Shown piece by piece: positions 28,159 through 35,371 of a stretch of 64,000 nt of DNA. A program made the position numbers and the translations under genes. Every line of letters begins with the position of its first letter. Position 1 is the first letter of the stretch. The stretch lies in NCBI RefSeq assembly GCF_002836355.1, contig NZ_PJCA01000027.1, positions 620,281 through 684,280 on the forward strand, given 5' to 3'. The DNA comes from Moritella sp. Urea-trap-13 (GTDB lineage Bacteria > Pseudomonadota > Gammaproteobacteria > Enterobacterales > Moritellaceae). The notes beneath the pieces were generated by a model. The model did not search any database, was not told the DNA's origin, and was given only the letters and a program-made list of their open reading frames with translations.

Positions 28159-28572
28159 ATGAACCAGTTATCCAATATTATGTATAGAGAGAGTAACGGT
28201 TTTTCTTATTCGTATTTCGAAAATTACAGTGATGATTGTAATTGCATGTGGAGAAAAGTTACTGAACCTGAAAATGTCTACACGATCGAGCGTATAGATA
28301 TATTACCTGAATTTCGCGGGAAAGGATTCGCTCGAGAGTTGATCAAAGATGCTATCAAACGTATTGAAGCCGAATGTCCGAAAGCTTGCGTAGAGATCAC
28401 TGCTGAGCCAGATGAAGATAGTGGGATATCTGTTGAGAATCTAGTAGGTTTCTATGTATCACTTGGATTTGAAAAGTATCAAAACTTCGGCTCTCGCGTT
28501 CATCTTCGCTTGTATCTGGATGATTCAGTGAAACCGCATACAGTCTACGACTATCCGTTCCACTTCAAATAA
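28159..28572 (+). CDS. GNAT-family N-acetyltransferase (gene cassette 1)
   Basis: 137-aa acetyltransferase of the GNAT superfamily. The acetyl-CoA loop is clear (IDILPEFRGKGFARELI, motif A R-G-K-G-x-A) and is followed by the FYVSLGFEKYQNFG motif B. The substrate is unknown. RBS AAGGAG lies 6 bases before the ATG. It is immediately followed by an attC-type hairpin, so it is the first intact cassette of the array. Confidence 0.85.
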   Translation: MNQLSNIMYRESNGFSYSYFENYSDDCNCMWRKVTEPENVYTIERIDILPEFRGKGFARELIKDAIKRIEAECPKACVEITAEPDEDSGISVENLVGFYVSLGFEKYQNFGSRVHLRLYLDDSVKPHTVYDYPFHFK

Positions 28573-28574
28573 AA

Positions 28575-28603
28575 ACATAACGCCTTGCTAAGCGGCGTTA
28601 TGT
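28575..28603 (+). repeat. attC site 1 (short)
   Basis: ACATAACGCC and GGCGTTATGT around a 9-base centre. It has both core sites but is only 29 bases long, so it may have lost its central part. Confidence 0.65.
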
Positions 28604-28676
28604 GAGTCTTGCATTTCGTGTGCGATAGTAACCAAATTAATTAACATAGTATCAAATGGAATCTTAAGGAATAGTT

Positions 28677-29063
28677 TTGGATAAGATTAGAGAAGAGTCA
28701 TTTGTATCAGAAATTGAGCGACGTTTAATAGTTTCGTCGTTTGGTGAAAATAACAAAAATTGTGTTGTTGTTCGTCTTAATGATGATTTGACTGAGAAAA
28801 ATAGTATTCAAGAAAGCACTTTTAAGCTTAGAGCTCATGGTTTCAAGGCAAGCATTACAAATGCCAAAAAGTCTTCATTTGTAATTTTGACAAACACTAA
28901 AGGTATTTCTTTAATTGGGAGCATCATTGATGTTGAACGACATGATTCATTAGAGGGGCGAATTAACATTTACTTTCGAGACCCTTGTCATATAGATACA
29001 AATGAATTGTCGAAACATATAACTTGGAATAATAGTAATCCTGTACGAACAATTAGCCTTTAA
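28677..29063 (+). CDS. Hypothetical protein (gene cassette 2)
   Basis: 128 aa, not recognised. It starts with TTG at 28677, supported by AAGGA at 28666-28670, 6 bases upstream. No membrane segment or signal peptide. The sequence alternates basic and hydrophobic residues with a beta-rich middle (FGENNKNCVVVRLND, SFVILTNTKGISLIG). It is bounded by attC sites 1 and 2. Confidence 0.65.
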   Translation: MDKIREESFVSEIERRLIVSSFGENNKNCVVVRLNDDLTEKNSIQESTFKLRAHGFKASITNAKKSSFVILTNTKGISLIGSIIDVERHDSLEGRINIYFRDPCHIDTNELSKHITWNNSNPVRTISL

Positions 29064-29077
29064 TTTTAATAAAAATC

Positions 29078-29179
29078 ACATAACAAGCCTCTAAATTAAA
29101 ATTCACCAAGGCTATCATGCCATTTGCTGAGCAAATCGCCCGCCAGCACATGGCTTCACTTATTAGAGGGGCGTTATGT
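29078..29179 (+). repeat. attC site 2
   Basis: About 100 bases from CATAAC (29079-29084) to GTTATG (29173-29178), with complementary arms (AAGCCTCTAA with TTAGAGGGGC) and a further inner stem (CCATTTGCT with AGCAAAT). It has the full form of a VCR-like attC. Confidence 0.8.
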
Positions 29180-29192
29180 TTTAGGAGGATTA

Positions 29193-29957
29193 ATGACGTC
29201 ATGTAAACTGTGTGGAGATTCAGATGATTTAAAAAAAAGCCATATAATTCCTCGGTTTTTGTATCGATACATGCTGAATGTGACAGATGGTAATTTAACC
29301 CAATTTAATACAACACTTAACCTATGGCAAAAATCAAATCGGCAACTTAAGAAAAAACTATTTTGTTCTGATTGCGAGCAATTACTAAGTGATAACGAGT
29401 TGGAGTTTTCAAATATATTTAAACAGATCAATGCTAGTACCGATAAGACTATTTTTTCATATTTAGAGTTAGATAGTGAAGCCCTAAGTAAACTTGAGGT
29501 ACAAGGTTATACCGAAGACGAAATAAATACGTGCCTAGAATCTAATCCAATTTATGAAAAAATATCTGTATTAGAATATTTTTCAATATCCTATATTTAT
29601 AGAGAATTACTTAACAATTCTTACGATGTCCCCGAGAGTGAAATAATTCTACTTCAGAACTTTTTATTAAATAAAGGTGACTGTTCATTTATGCTTCATA
29701 TCCGATTGCATAACTCAAAGCCTAGCTTTAATATGTTTTCAACAGCAATAGTTCTTGATGTATTAGATGACTGGAAACACTATGTATTTTATCTTCCAAA
29801 TATGCAGTTTCATGTAGCTTTACGTGTACAGGGAACCCCTGAGCATATGGATAAAACAATAATTTTCCCTTCTGATTTTTTCGAAGATGAAATCGGTAGT
29901 GTCGAATTGATAAGAATGGCTCAAAAAGGTTCAAAAAAAGCCGCTAATTTAAAATAA
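29193..29957 (+). CDS. HNH-like zinc-finger protein (gene cassette 3)
   Basis: 254-aa soluble protein. The N-terminus has CKLCG (C4, C7), the KSHIIPRF block and a second LFCSDCE pair, a treble-clef layout like HNH nucleases ('KSHIIP' in place of the usual 'DHIIP'). The rest is unrecognised and helical. The start at 29193 is fixed by AGGAGG at 29183-29188; the frame begins earlier, inside the attC site. Nuclease activity is inferred only from the motif. Confidence 0.7.
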   Translation: MTSCKLCGDSDDLKKSHIIPRFLYRYMLNVTDGNLTQFNTTLNLWQKSNRQLKKKLFCSDCEQLLSDNELEFSNIFKQINASTDKTIFSYLELDSEALSKLEVQGYTEDEINTCLESNPIYEKISVLEYFSISYIYRELLNNSYDVPESEIILLQNFLLNKGDCSFMLHIRLHNSKPSFNMFSTAIVLDVLDDWKHYVFYLPNMQFHVALRVQGTPEHMDKTIIFPSDFFEDEIGSVELIRMAQKGSKKAANLK

Positions 29958-29958
29958 A

Positions 29959-30055
29959 ACATAACCAGTCAATTAAGCAGGACTAAAACAGTTGGCCATG
30001 CTCGTGCCTCGCTGATTTTGGCCAACAATTTTTAGCCTCTATTGAGGCGTTACAT
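29959..30055 (+). repeat. attC site 3
   Basis: From CATAAC (29960-29965) to GTTACA (30049-30054), with inner arms ACAGTTGGCC and GGCCAACAATT (29989-30030). Confidence 0.8.
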
Positions 30056-30093
30056 TTTAATCATTACTCCCAACTATACAGGTATTCAGAATA

Positions 30094-30768
30094 GTGACTT
30101 TTGTAGATATAAAGGATTTGGTTCAAATTGTTTTTTGGATTTTTGCCAGTTCAATAACCTTTTTAACTTATAGAAATATTAATAAATCTCTCCTCAGCCC
30201 AGTAAACACAGAATATCAAAAGCGTGTATTAGAAAATCTATCTGTATTGAGCAATAAGTTATTTTCAGAATTAAAATCAGGTACTCAGGACTATCGTGGG
30301 CACTCTTTGCAAATGCAACCTATTTGGAAGCAGATGCAAAGCTTATATATCGAAGACAAAGATTCCACGCGGGAAAATGGTATTGATATTTTAGATATCA
30401 ACATAACAAGCGAATTCTTATTTTCACAAAACTTAGCTGATGAGGTTCGTTATGATCCATTTATACCCAATGAAATAAGGGAAGCTGTCACAACTTATTT
30501 AGATTGTAGAACTAAAGTTAGCTTTGATTCTACGGTATCTTCACTTCATGATACATTAATTAATATTGACAAAATAATAGAAGCTAACGGTGAAGTACCA
30601 AGTTCATATTTCGAGGAAGACATAAATATCTTTTTAGAAAATACTTATCTCGACTATATGGATAATAATGGTTTTAGTGATGAGATAATCGAAGAGATGA
30701 ATAAGAATATAATGACCCAAATTCTTGAATATATAGACTCTTTCAATCCAAGGTTTAACAAGAATTAA
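30094..30768 (+). CDS. Membrane-anchored hypothetical protein (gene cassette 4)
   Basis: 224 aa, GTG start. One N-terminal membrane segment (LVQIVFWIFASSITFLTY, about 9-26) precedes a soluble helical domain facing the cytoplasm or periplasm. No known domain is recognised. It is acidic at the C-terminus. The RBS is weak. It lies between attC sites 3 and 4. Confidence 0.65.
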   Translation: MTFVDIKDLVQIVFWIFASSITFLTYRNINKSLLSPVNTEYQKRVLENLSVLSNKLFSELKSGTQDYRGHSLQMQPIWKQMQSLYIEDKDSTRENGIDILDINITSEFLFSQNLADEVRYDPFIPNEIREAVTTYLDCRTKVSFDSTVSSLHDTLINIDKIIEANGEVPSSYFEEDINIFLENTYLDYMDNNGFSDEIIEEMNKNIMTQILEYIDSFNPRFNKN

Positions 30769-30770
30769 AA

Positions 30771-30871
30771 ATGTAATAAGGCGTTTAAAACGGAACTAAA
30801 ACAGTTAATTAGGTTTCGCTCCGCTTAACATTATAACCAACAATTTTAGTCCGCTTAACGCGGCGTTATAG
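30771..30871 (+). repeat. attC site 4
   Basis: Right core GTTATA at 30865-30870; the left core is degenerate (TGTAATA). The inner arms (GGAACTAAAACAG with AATTTTAGTCC) and the TTTCGCTCCGCT centre closely match attC site 6. Confidence 0.75.
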
Positions 30872-30883
30872 CTTCGGAGAGTT

Positions 30884-31456
30884 ATGGAATACTTAACACT
30901 ATTTAAAATGCCCAAGGCGATGAAAATAACCGGAAGGTCTTCGAGTATTACTAATTCATTTATAAACTCAATTATTCCAGTTATTGAGCCTACAAATGAT
31001 GAGGTGAAACACGCCTTAGATATTCTTGAAATGGATCATTATTCTTTTCAATGCTCATATTGCGGTACCGTAGCAACAGAGTGGGATCATCTTCGCCCCT
31101 TGGTTATGAATAAAAAACCAACAGGCTATGTTTCAGAGATTCATAACTTGGTTCCAGCCTGCGGGAAATGCAATCAATCTAAAGGAAATAAAGATTGGCG
31201 AGTATGGATGATTAGTGATGCAGCCCTATCTCCAAAAACTAAAGGTGTTAGTGACATTCAAAAAAGAATGGAAAGGCTTGAGCGCTATGAAAATAATGAG
31301 GTTCCAACTAAAGTTGATTTCGAGTCTTTGGTAGGCAAAGAAAAGTGGGAGCAGCATTGGAAAAATTGGGAGGTTGTACAAGAAACTATGCGTAATGCAC
31401 AAGTTTTAGCAACTGAAATAAACGAGACTGTAGCAAAGTCTTATACACAGCTATAA
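30884..31456 (+). CDS. HNH endonuclease-like protein (gene cassette 5)
   Basis: 190 aa. A typical HNH module runs from CSYCG (about 57-61) through TEWDHLRPL to HNLVPACGKCNQSKGNK (about 89-105), with both zinc CxxC pairs and the DH/N/H residues expected for catalysis. The flanking helices are unrecognised. RBS GGAG lies 5 bases before the ATG. Its stop codon lies inside the left core of attC site 5. Confidence 0.85.
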   Translation: MEYLTLFKMPKAMKITGRSSSITNSFINSIIPVIEPTNDEVKHALDILEMDHYSFQCSYCGTVATEWDHLRPLVMNKKPTGYVSEIHNLVPACGKCNQSKGNKDWRVWMISDAALSPKTKGVSDIQKRMERLERYENNEVPTKVDFESLVGKEKWEQHWKNWEVVQETMRNAQVLATEINETVAKSYTQL

Positions 31457-31504
31457 CAAGCACCTGCAATCAGACTCCGCAAGTAGTTGAGCTGGGCGTT
31501 ATAC
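31451..31504 (+). repeat. attC site 5
   Basis: About 54 bases from TATAAC (31452-31457) to GTTATAC (31498-31504), a short site with imperfect arms. Confidence 0.7.
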
Positions 31505-31521
31505 AAACATGGAGAATTACG

Positions 31522-31956
31522 GTGAGAATTGATTTAGATTTTTATAAATCACTATTTTTAGCATTTCTTGAATCCGAGAAAGCACATGTGACATACCATG
31601 ACTTAATAGAATCAGGTGTAGAAGTCAGCATAAGGAATGATCTGAATGAAAAATTTATTTTTCATATGCAGCTGTGTATTGATAACGGATTAATAAATAA
31701 AGAAAAACAGGAGTGCCACAATCTTGAATCTCTTGGAATAGGTAGTTCTAAAAACAGTCAGTATATTATTGATATACCAATGAGGCTTAGTCAGAAAGGG
31801 CATGATTTTGCTTCGGCTCTTAATAATAAAGAAGTGTTCAATAAACTTAAATCAGAGTTTAAAGATATGCCTTTTAAAACAATTTTTGATGGTGGTCAGA
31901 AATTGTTAAACCATTTCCTTAAAAAGAAGATGGATCTGTTGCTAGCAGAGGCGTAA
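31522..31956 (+). CDS. DUF2513-like protein (gene cassette 6)
   Basis: 144 aa, GTG start with GGAG 7 bases upstream. The start (MRIDLDFYKSLFLAFLE) and the middle 'MRLSQKGHDFASALNN' resemble DUF2513 proteins ('RLT.KGHDFL...'), found often in cassettes and prophages; the match is from memory. A winged-helix-like fold is plausible. Function unknown. Confidence 0.65.
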   Translation: MRIDLDFYKSLFLAFLESEKAHVTYHDLIESGVEVSIRNDLNEKFIFHMQLCIDNGLINKEKQECHNLESLGIGSSKNSQYIIDIPMRLSQKGHDFASALNNKEVFNKLKSEFKDMPFKTIFDGGQKLLNHFLKKKMDLLLAEA

Positions 31957-31958
31957 AT

Positions 31959-32061
31959 GTTTGTAAAAAAGCGCTTAAAATGGAACTAAAACAGTGGGCT
32001 CAGTTTCGCTCCGCTACACATTATAGCCAACAATTTTTGTCCGCTTAAGTGGGCGTTACAA
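31959..32061 (+). repeat. attC site 6
   Basis: Right core GTTACA at 32055-32060; the left core is degenerate. The internal sequence is nearly the same as attC site 4 (GGAACTAAAACAG ... TTTCGCTCCGCT ... CCAACAATTTT), showing shared ancestry. Confidence 0.75.
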
Positions 32062-32070
32062 GAGGTATTA

Positions 32071-32163
32071 ATGAAAGTAGACATTACGAATATCGTTGTT
32101 GCTTTGTGTTTGTCTATAGTTGGTTATTACTATGGGGCTTCGCACAGCAACATATTGATTTTT
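32071..32163 (+). pseudogene. Truncated cassette 7 gene, cut by the IS1595-family element
   Basis: An ATG with AGAGG upstream begins MKVDITNIVVALCLSIVGYY, a membrane segment, but the gene is broken after about 31 codons at the IS end (32164). It is the start of a small membrane or secreted protein; the rest is lost or lies beyond the element. Confidence 0.55.
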
Positions 32164-33179
32164 CTGATTACCACCGAACCTCCGCCAGCTTAAGCAGACG
32201 TTGAGGCATCGGTGCCGTTCGAATACTTGATACGATTAACTGCTCAAGCATATTCTTTAAATTAAACCGTCGATTAAACTTAAAGCAGAACTCTGCCAAA
32301 TATCGAGGTAAATGCTTTTGGTTAATAGCATGATAAGTACCGTGCATTGAGTTTTTAACATTACTTATCATTGTATTAACCCATTTAAAGTAAGGCCAAT
32401 CAACACTATCTGGGCCACCGCCAGTTACGACTGCAAGATGTAGCATCTCAGCATCTTTAACTCCACGAAAGCACGCTAGACCATCTGAAATAACTATCGC
32501 CTTCGGTGTGAGGTGAGCTTTAGCCCAACGCGTTATTTCTACTCTGTTGAATCCATCTACAGCGCTAAGACGCATACCAATCGGATGACCTTCATCATTG
32601 ATTGATACAGCTGCAATAAAGGGGCGCTTTCCTTTGGCTCCACGGCCTCTAATACCACGTCTTACGACACCCCAGTAAGCATCATCTATCTGGACATAAT
32701 CAGCTAATGGTATTTCATCATCTCGCTCTTTCATCGCTTGCATTAGCTTTTGCTTTAACCGCCAAGTGGCGTTATACGAAATACCAAGTAATCTTGATAG
32801 TTCAAGCGCTGAGATACCGTTCTTTTCTTGCGTTATAAAGTATATTGCAAGAAACCACGTTGTTAATGGCAACTTAGAATGAGCGAAAAGCGTTCCAGAT
32901 ATCAATGACGTTTGAAAATGACATTTATTACATTGATAAAGCGCTCTTGATTTCAGTTTACGGCACTTGTCGTGGTCACAATGAGGGCAGTGATAGCCCA
33001 TCGGCCAACGCATATCGAATAAGTTATTGTGACATTGAATTTCAGTGCCATATTTATCAATAAATTGATGAATCGATATGCCTTTTTGAAACTGAACTTT
33101 ATTTTTAGCCATGACCTAAACCTCATCACTACACTCATTTAAGTATAGTTTACGAGGGCTGAGCATTAGTGGTAATCAG
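32164..33179 (-). mobile_element. IS1595-family insertion sequence
   Basis: About 1 kb element with terminal inverted repeats CTGATTACCAC (32164-32174) and GTGGTAATCAG (33169-33179) around one transposase gene. I could not find a matching 8-bp target duplication (the flanks are TGATTTTT and ATAGATTT), so the flanks may have been rearranged or the true ends lie slightly outside. Confidence 0.75.
32168..33112 (-). CDS. IS1595-family transposase
   Basis: 314-aa DDE-type transposase. It has an N-terminal zinc ribbon (CPHCDHDKCRKL ... YQCNKCHFQ), then SGTLFAHSKLPLTTWFLAIY and GISALELSRLLGISYNATW, which are hallmarks of the IS1595 group. The catalytic domain starts at YVQIDDAYWG, with ISDGLACF carrying the second acidic residue. 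The frame is intact. It lies inside its element and reads opposite to the cassettes. Confidence 0.9.
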   Translation of the reverse strand: MAKNKVQFQKGISIHQFIDKYGTEIQCHNNLFDMRWPMGYHCPHCDHDKCRKLKSRALYQCNKCHFQTSLISGTLFAHSKLPLTTWFLAIYFITQEKNGISALELSRLLGISYNATWRLKQKLMQAMKERDDEIPLADYVQIDDAYWGVVRRGIRGRGAKGKRPFIAAVSINDEGHPIGMRLSAVDGFNRVEITRWAKAHLTPKAIVISDGLACFRGVKDAEMLHLAVVTGGGPDSVDWPYFKWVNTMISNVKNSMHGTYHAINQKHLPRYLAEFCFKFNRRFNLKNMLEQLIVSSIRTAPMPQRLLKLAEVRW

Positions 33180-33258
33180 ATAGATTTAAAGGGTAGATTT
33201 ATAGTGTTGTTTGTTTTCTTATTGCGATGTTTAAATCTTCTAATTGTTCTTTTTTACT

Positions 33259-33393
33259 ATGACTCAAATAATCAGAAGAAAAGCTCGTAAAGAAAGTAGC
33301 TGCGAGTCTAGAGCTTTTGCCAAAGCGGTGAAAAGTGTTTCAATACCTCTGGAGCCTAAACAATCTGATCACGATCGAAATTCCGCCGGTTAA
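33259..33393 (+). CDS. Small basic protein, second copy of the paralogue pair
   Basis: 44 aa: MTQIIRRKARKESS, then FAKAVKSVSIPLEPKQSDHDRNSAG. It matches the 27393-27530 product along its whole length (IRRKxRKE, KxSIPL, KQSDxDRNS). The final codons merge with IS1595-like sequence, so its natural end may have been replaced. Function unknown. Confidence 0.45.
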   Translation: MTQIIRRKARKESSCESRAFAKAVKSVSIPLEPKQSDHDRNSAG

Positions 33394-33425
33394 GTAAACG
33401 TTGAGGTATCGGTACTGTCCTCATT
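33381..33425 (-). pseudogene. Remnant of a second IS1595-family transposase
   Basis: Read leftward it encodes MRTVPIPQRLLNRRN, matching the C-terminal IRTAPMPQRLLKLAEV of the intact transposase at 32168. Only about 45 bases survive. Confidence 0.65.
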
Positions 33426-33426
33426 C

Positions 33427-33534
33427 TATGCTTGGATAAAAGCTCAGCGCTAAAGCACTACACAAACAAACAAACAAAAAATTATCCCTCTGGTATTTCC
33501 TGAAGCCAAACCTGACCAGTAAATTACACTGACT
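33427..33534 (+). pseudogene. Remnant of an IS66-family tnpA gene
   Basis: One frame reads YAWIKAQR, stop, STTQTNKQKIIPLVFPEAKP, matching YAW...RTNKQKVIPLIFPETK of the IS66 tnpA at 52990 in this window. Two stops show it is dead. It directly abuts the IS1595 remnant, so one element was inserted into or next to the other. Confidence 0.75.
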
Positions 33535-34102
33535 GATACGTAAGGTTGAATCGTCATCTTTTAGCATTCACATATTCATAAAAATACGCCTTTAAATATT
33601 TTGATGAGCAGTGGACATGAAATAAATAGTGTATAACTAGAAAATTCCTCACCTAGTGTTAGAGCTGTTACCATCCACAATATGTGTATATCATTTCCTA
33701 TACATTTATTATGTATAATGAAAGTGCACTCGAATTATAAAAAGACATTCAGGTTTATCTCACAGCTCAAAATAACATCGATATAATCAGTAATATAGCT
33801 AGTATTTTCCATAACTTACAAGAATAAATAATTTAAATTATTGGTCAGCTTTCCTTACATAAATTATCAGCAAACTTGAAGTGTAATGTTATTCTCTATT
33901 GCTCTTTGTAATGGTAAATTAACTTGTAAATATAGACGTCCTACAAACTTAGCTTTGGAGTTGTGAAATTGAGAGTGCTTACTAAGTTTGATCCGAGTAA
34001 CAGGAAGCTTCGTTATGTGGGGCTTTAAAAGCGCAAAAAAATTATTAACCACGGACCTAGTTTTTGATTTTGGTTCTTTACATACATATTTGAGGTTGAG
34101 TA
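33535..34102. other. Non-coding region upstream of the helicase operon
   Basis: About 570 bases. The part from about 33745 to 33890 is a diverged copy of 27830-28010. The last 200 bases should hold the promoter of the operon starting at 34103. No convincing gene was found on either strand. Confidence 0.5.
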
Positions 34103-35371
34103 ATGATTGTAGGCCCCTTTTTCAGTGAAAAAGATAGCGAGTTGTTAAGGCAAGGAAGTGTTCGAGATTATTTAGGACTTCTACCTGTTTGGAGTAAAAT
34201 AGCTAGAAAACTTGAACCTAACCTGTCTGGTGCCATCCGTTCTTACAAAGGGCTAGAAGCCGTTCTATTTATTTATTATCTTGAAAAAGAACATGGTACT
34301 GAGTCAGGAACTGAAAATAATAGTTTCCGGATATTTTTCCAATATATGGAAGCGCTTATTGAATACTATTTGTATTATTATTTAAAGATAGATCCATGTT
34401 ATGGATCTCGTCTATTAAAAGGGAATAGTACTGATGTAGATATTAAACTATCTAGTGCGACGGCAGTTAACGGGCTTTATCAGTTTTATCGGGGTACCTG
34501 TCGTCGAGCTGGCATGTTATCCGATTCTTGGGTGTTGGATGAAACCGTAGTTGTAACGATTGAACCAATATGTACAGTTCACGGCCCTGGTGTTAATAAT
34601 CTAATACAGTTAATTGAAAAAAAAATATTAGCTAAAGATATTTCAATTAAGCCATTTGAAGTATTTTCAGATGAGAAGATAGTCGCTTTATTTAAAGCTT
34701 TATTCAGCTCTGAAGAGTTAAAAACGTATATAAGGAATGCCCTATATGCAGATAATGATCTTAAATATTATGCAAGTGCTTGTGCTTCAGTACGCTCATT
34801 TCGAAAAAAACGAGGTGGCGATTCTGAACTTAATTTGGCACAACACCTAGAAACATATATTGCTGCTGATAATAAGCAGTGGCCATATTTTAGTGAACTT
34901 AAACATATCAAATACGCTGAACCATTCTTATCATTATTGGATGACAGCTTTCAGTTGTTGCATCTACATGATGGCCGAAAATTATCTGAGCTTGAATCTA
35001 TCTTGATTGAAACAAGCGTTATACAGGTAGCGCAAGTTAAAGCCGTTGACTTCAAAAGAATAATATCAAGTAATGGCGATTATGAGACGAGCCGGTTTAA
35101 ATTACTGTTTGGTATGGCTAGTTTACTAGCCAAGAAAGATGTGAAGTCATTCTTATTGGCATTACTTGAGTATCATCGAAGTATTATGAGCGCTCGAGGG
35201 GCAGGTGCTATGATCCTTCTAGAAGAGGGGCGGCTTCGTGTTACGTCTGAAATTCACAATTTAGAACAAACAAGATTGTTAGATTCAATTCGTGATAAAA
35301 GCCCCTGGAAAAATGGCTATTACATTAATATATCTGCCGGGATATACAATCAACTTAATGGTGTGAAATGA
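34103..35371 (+). CDS. Unknown protein, first gene of the PLD/helicase operon
   Basis: 422 aa, soluble, mostly helical, not recognised. The N-terminus (GSVRDYLGLLPVWSKIARKL and a following membrane-free helix) has a faint likeness to DUF6361-type proteins that accompany PLD and helicase genes, which I would not rely on. Its stop overlaps the start of the PLD gene (ATGA), so the products are coupled. By position it is a candidate specificity or regulatory subunit of the nuclease-helicase set. Confidence 0.7.
   Translation: MIVGPFFSEKDSELLRQGSVRDYLGLLPVWSKIARKLEPNLSGAIRSYKGLEAVLFIYYLEKEHGTESGTENNSFRIFFQYMEALIEYYLYYYLKIDPCYGSRLLKGNSTDVDIKLSSATAVNGLYQFYRGTCRRAGMLSDSWVLDETVVVTIEPICTVHGPGVNNLIQLIEKKILAKDISIKPFEVFSDEKIVALFKALFSSEELKTYIRNALYADNDLKYYASACASVRSFRKKRGGDSELNLAQHLETYIAADNKQWPYFSELKHIKYAEPFLSLLDDSFQLLHLHDGRKLSELESILIETSVIQVAQVKAVDFKRIISSNGDYETSRFKLLFGMASLLAKKDVKSFLLALLEYHRSIMSARGAGAMILLEEGRLRVTSEIHNLEQTRLLDSIRDKSPWKNGYYINISAGIYNQLNGVK

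Larger units (their letters stand above)
28065..32061 (+). other. Integron gene-cassette array without an integron integrase (CALIN-like)
   Basis: Six small genes, all on the plus strand, are each followed by an imperfect palindrome bordered by core sites of the RYYYAAC and GTTRRRY type (CATAAC ... GTTATG or GTTACA). Short genes, tight packing and hairpins between them are the pattern of integron cassettes. No intI gene is present in the window. A seventh cassette is cut off by the IS1595-family element. Confidence 0.85.

Noticed and set aside
32156-33187. Possible 8-bp target duplication for the IS1595-family element
   Set aside because: The flanking bases TGATTTTT and ATAGATTT do not match in any register tried.
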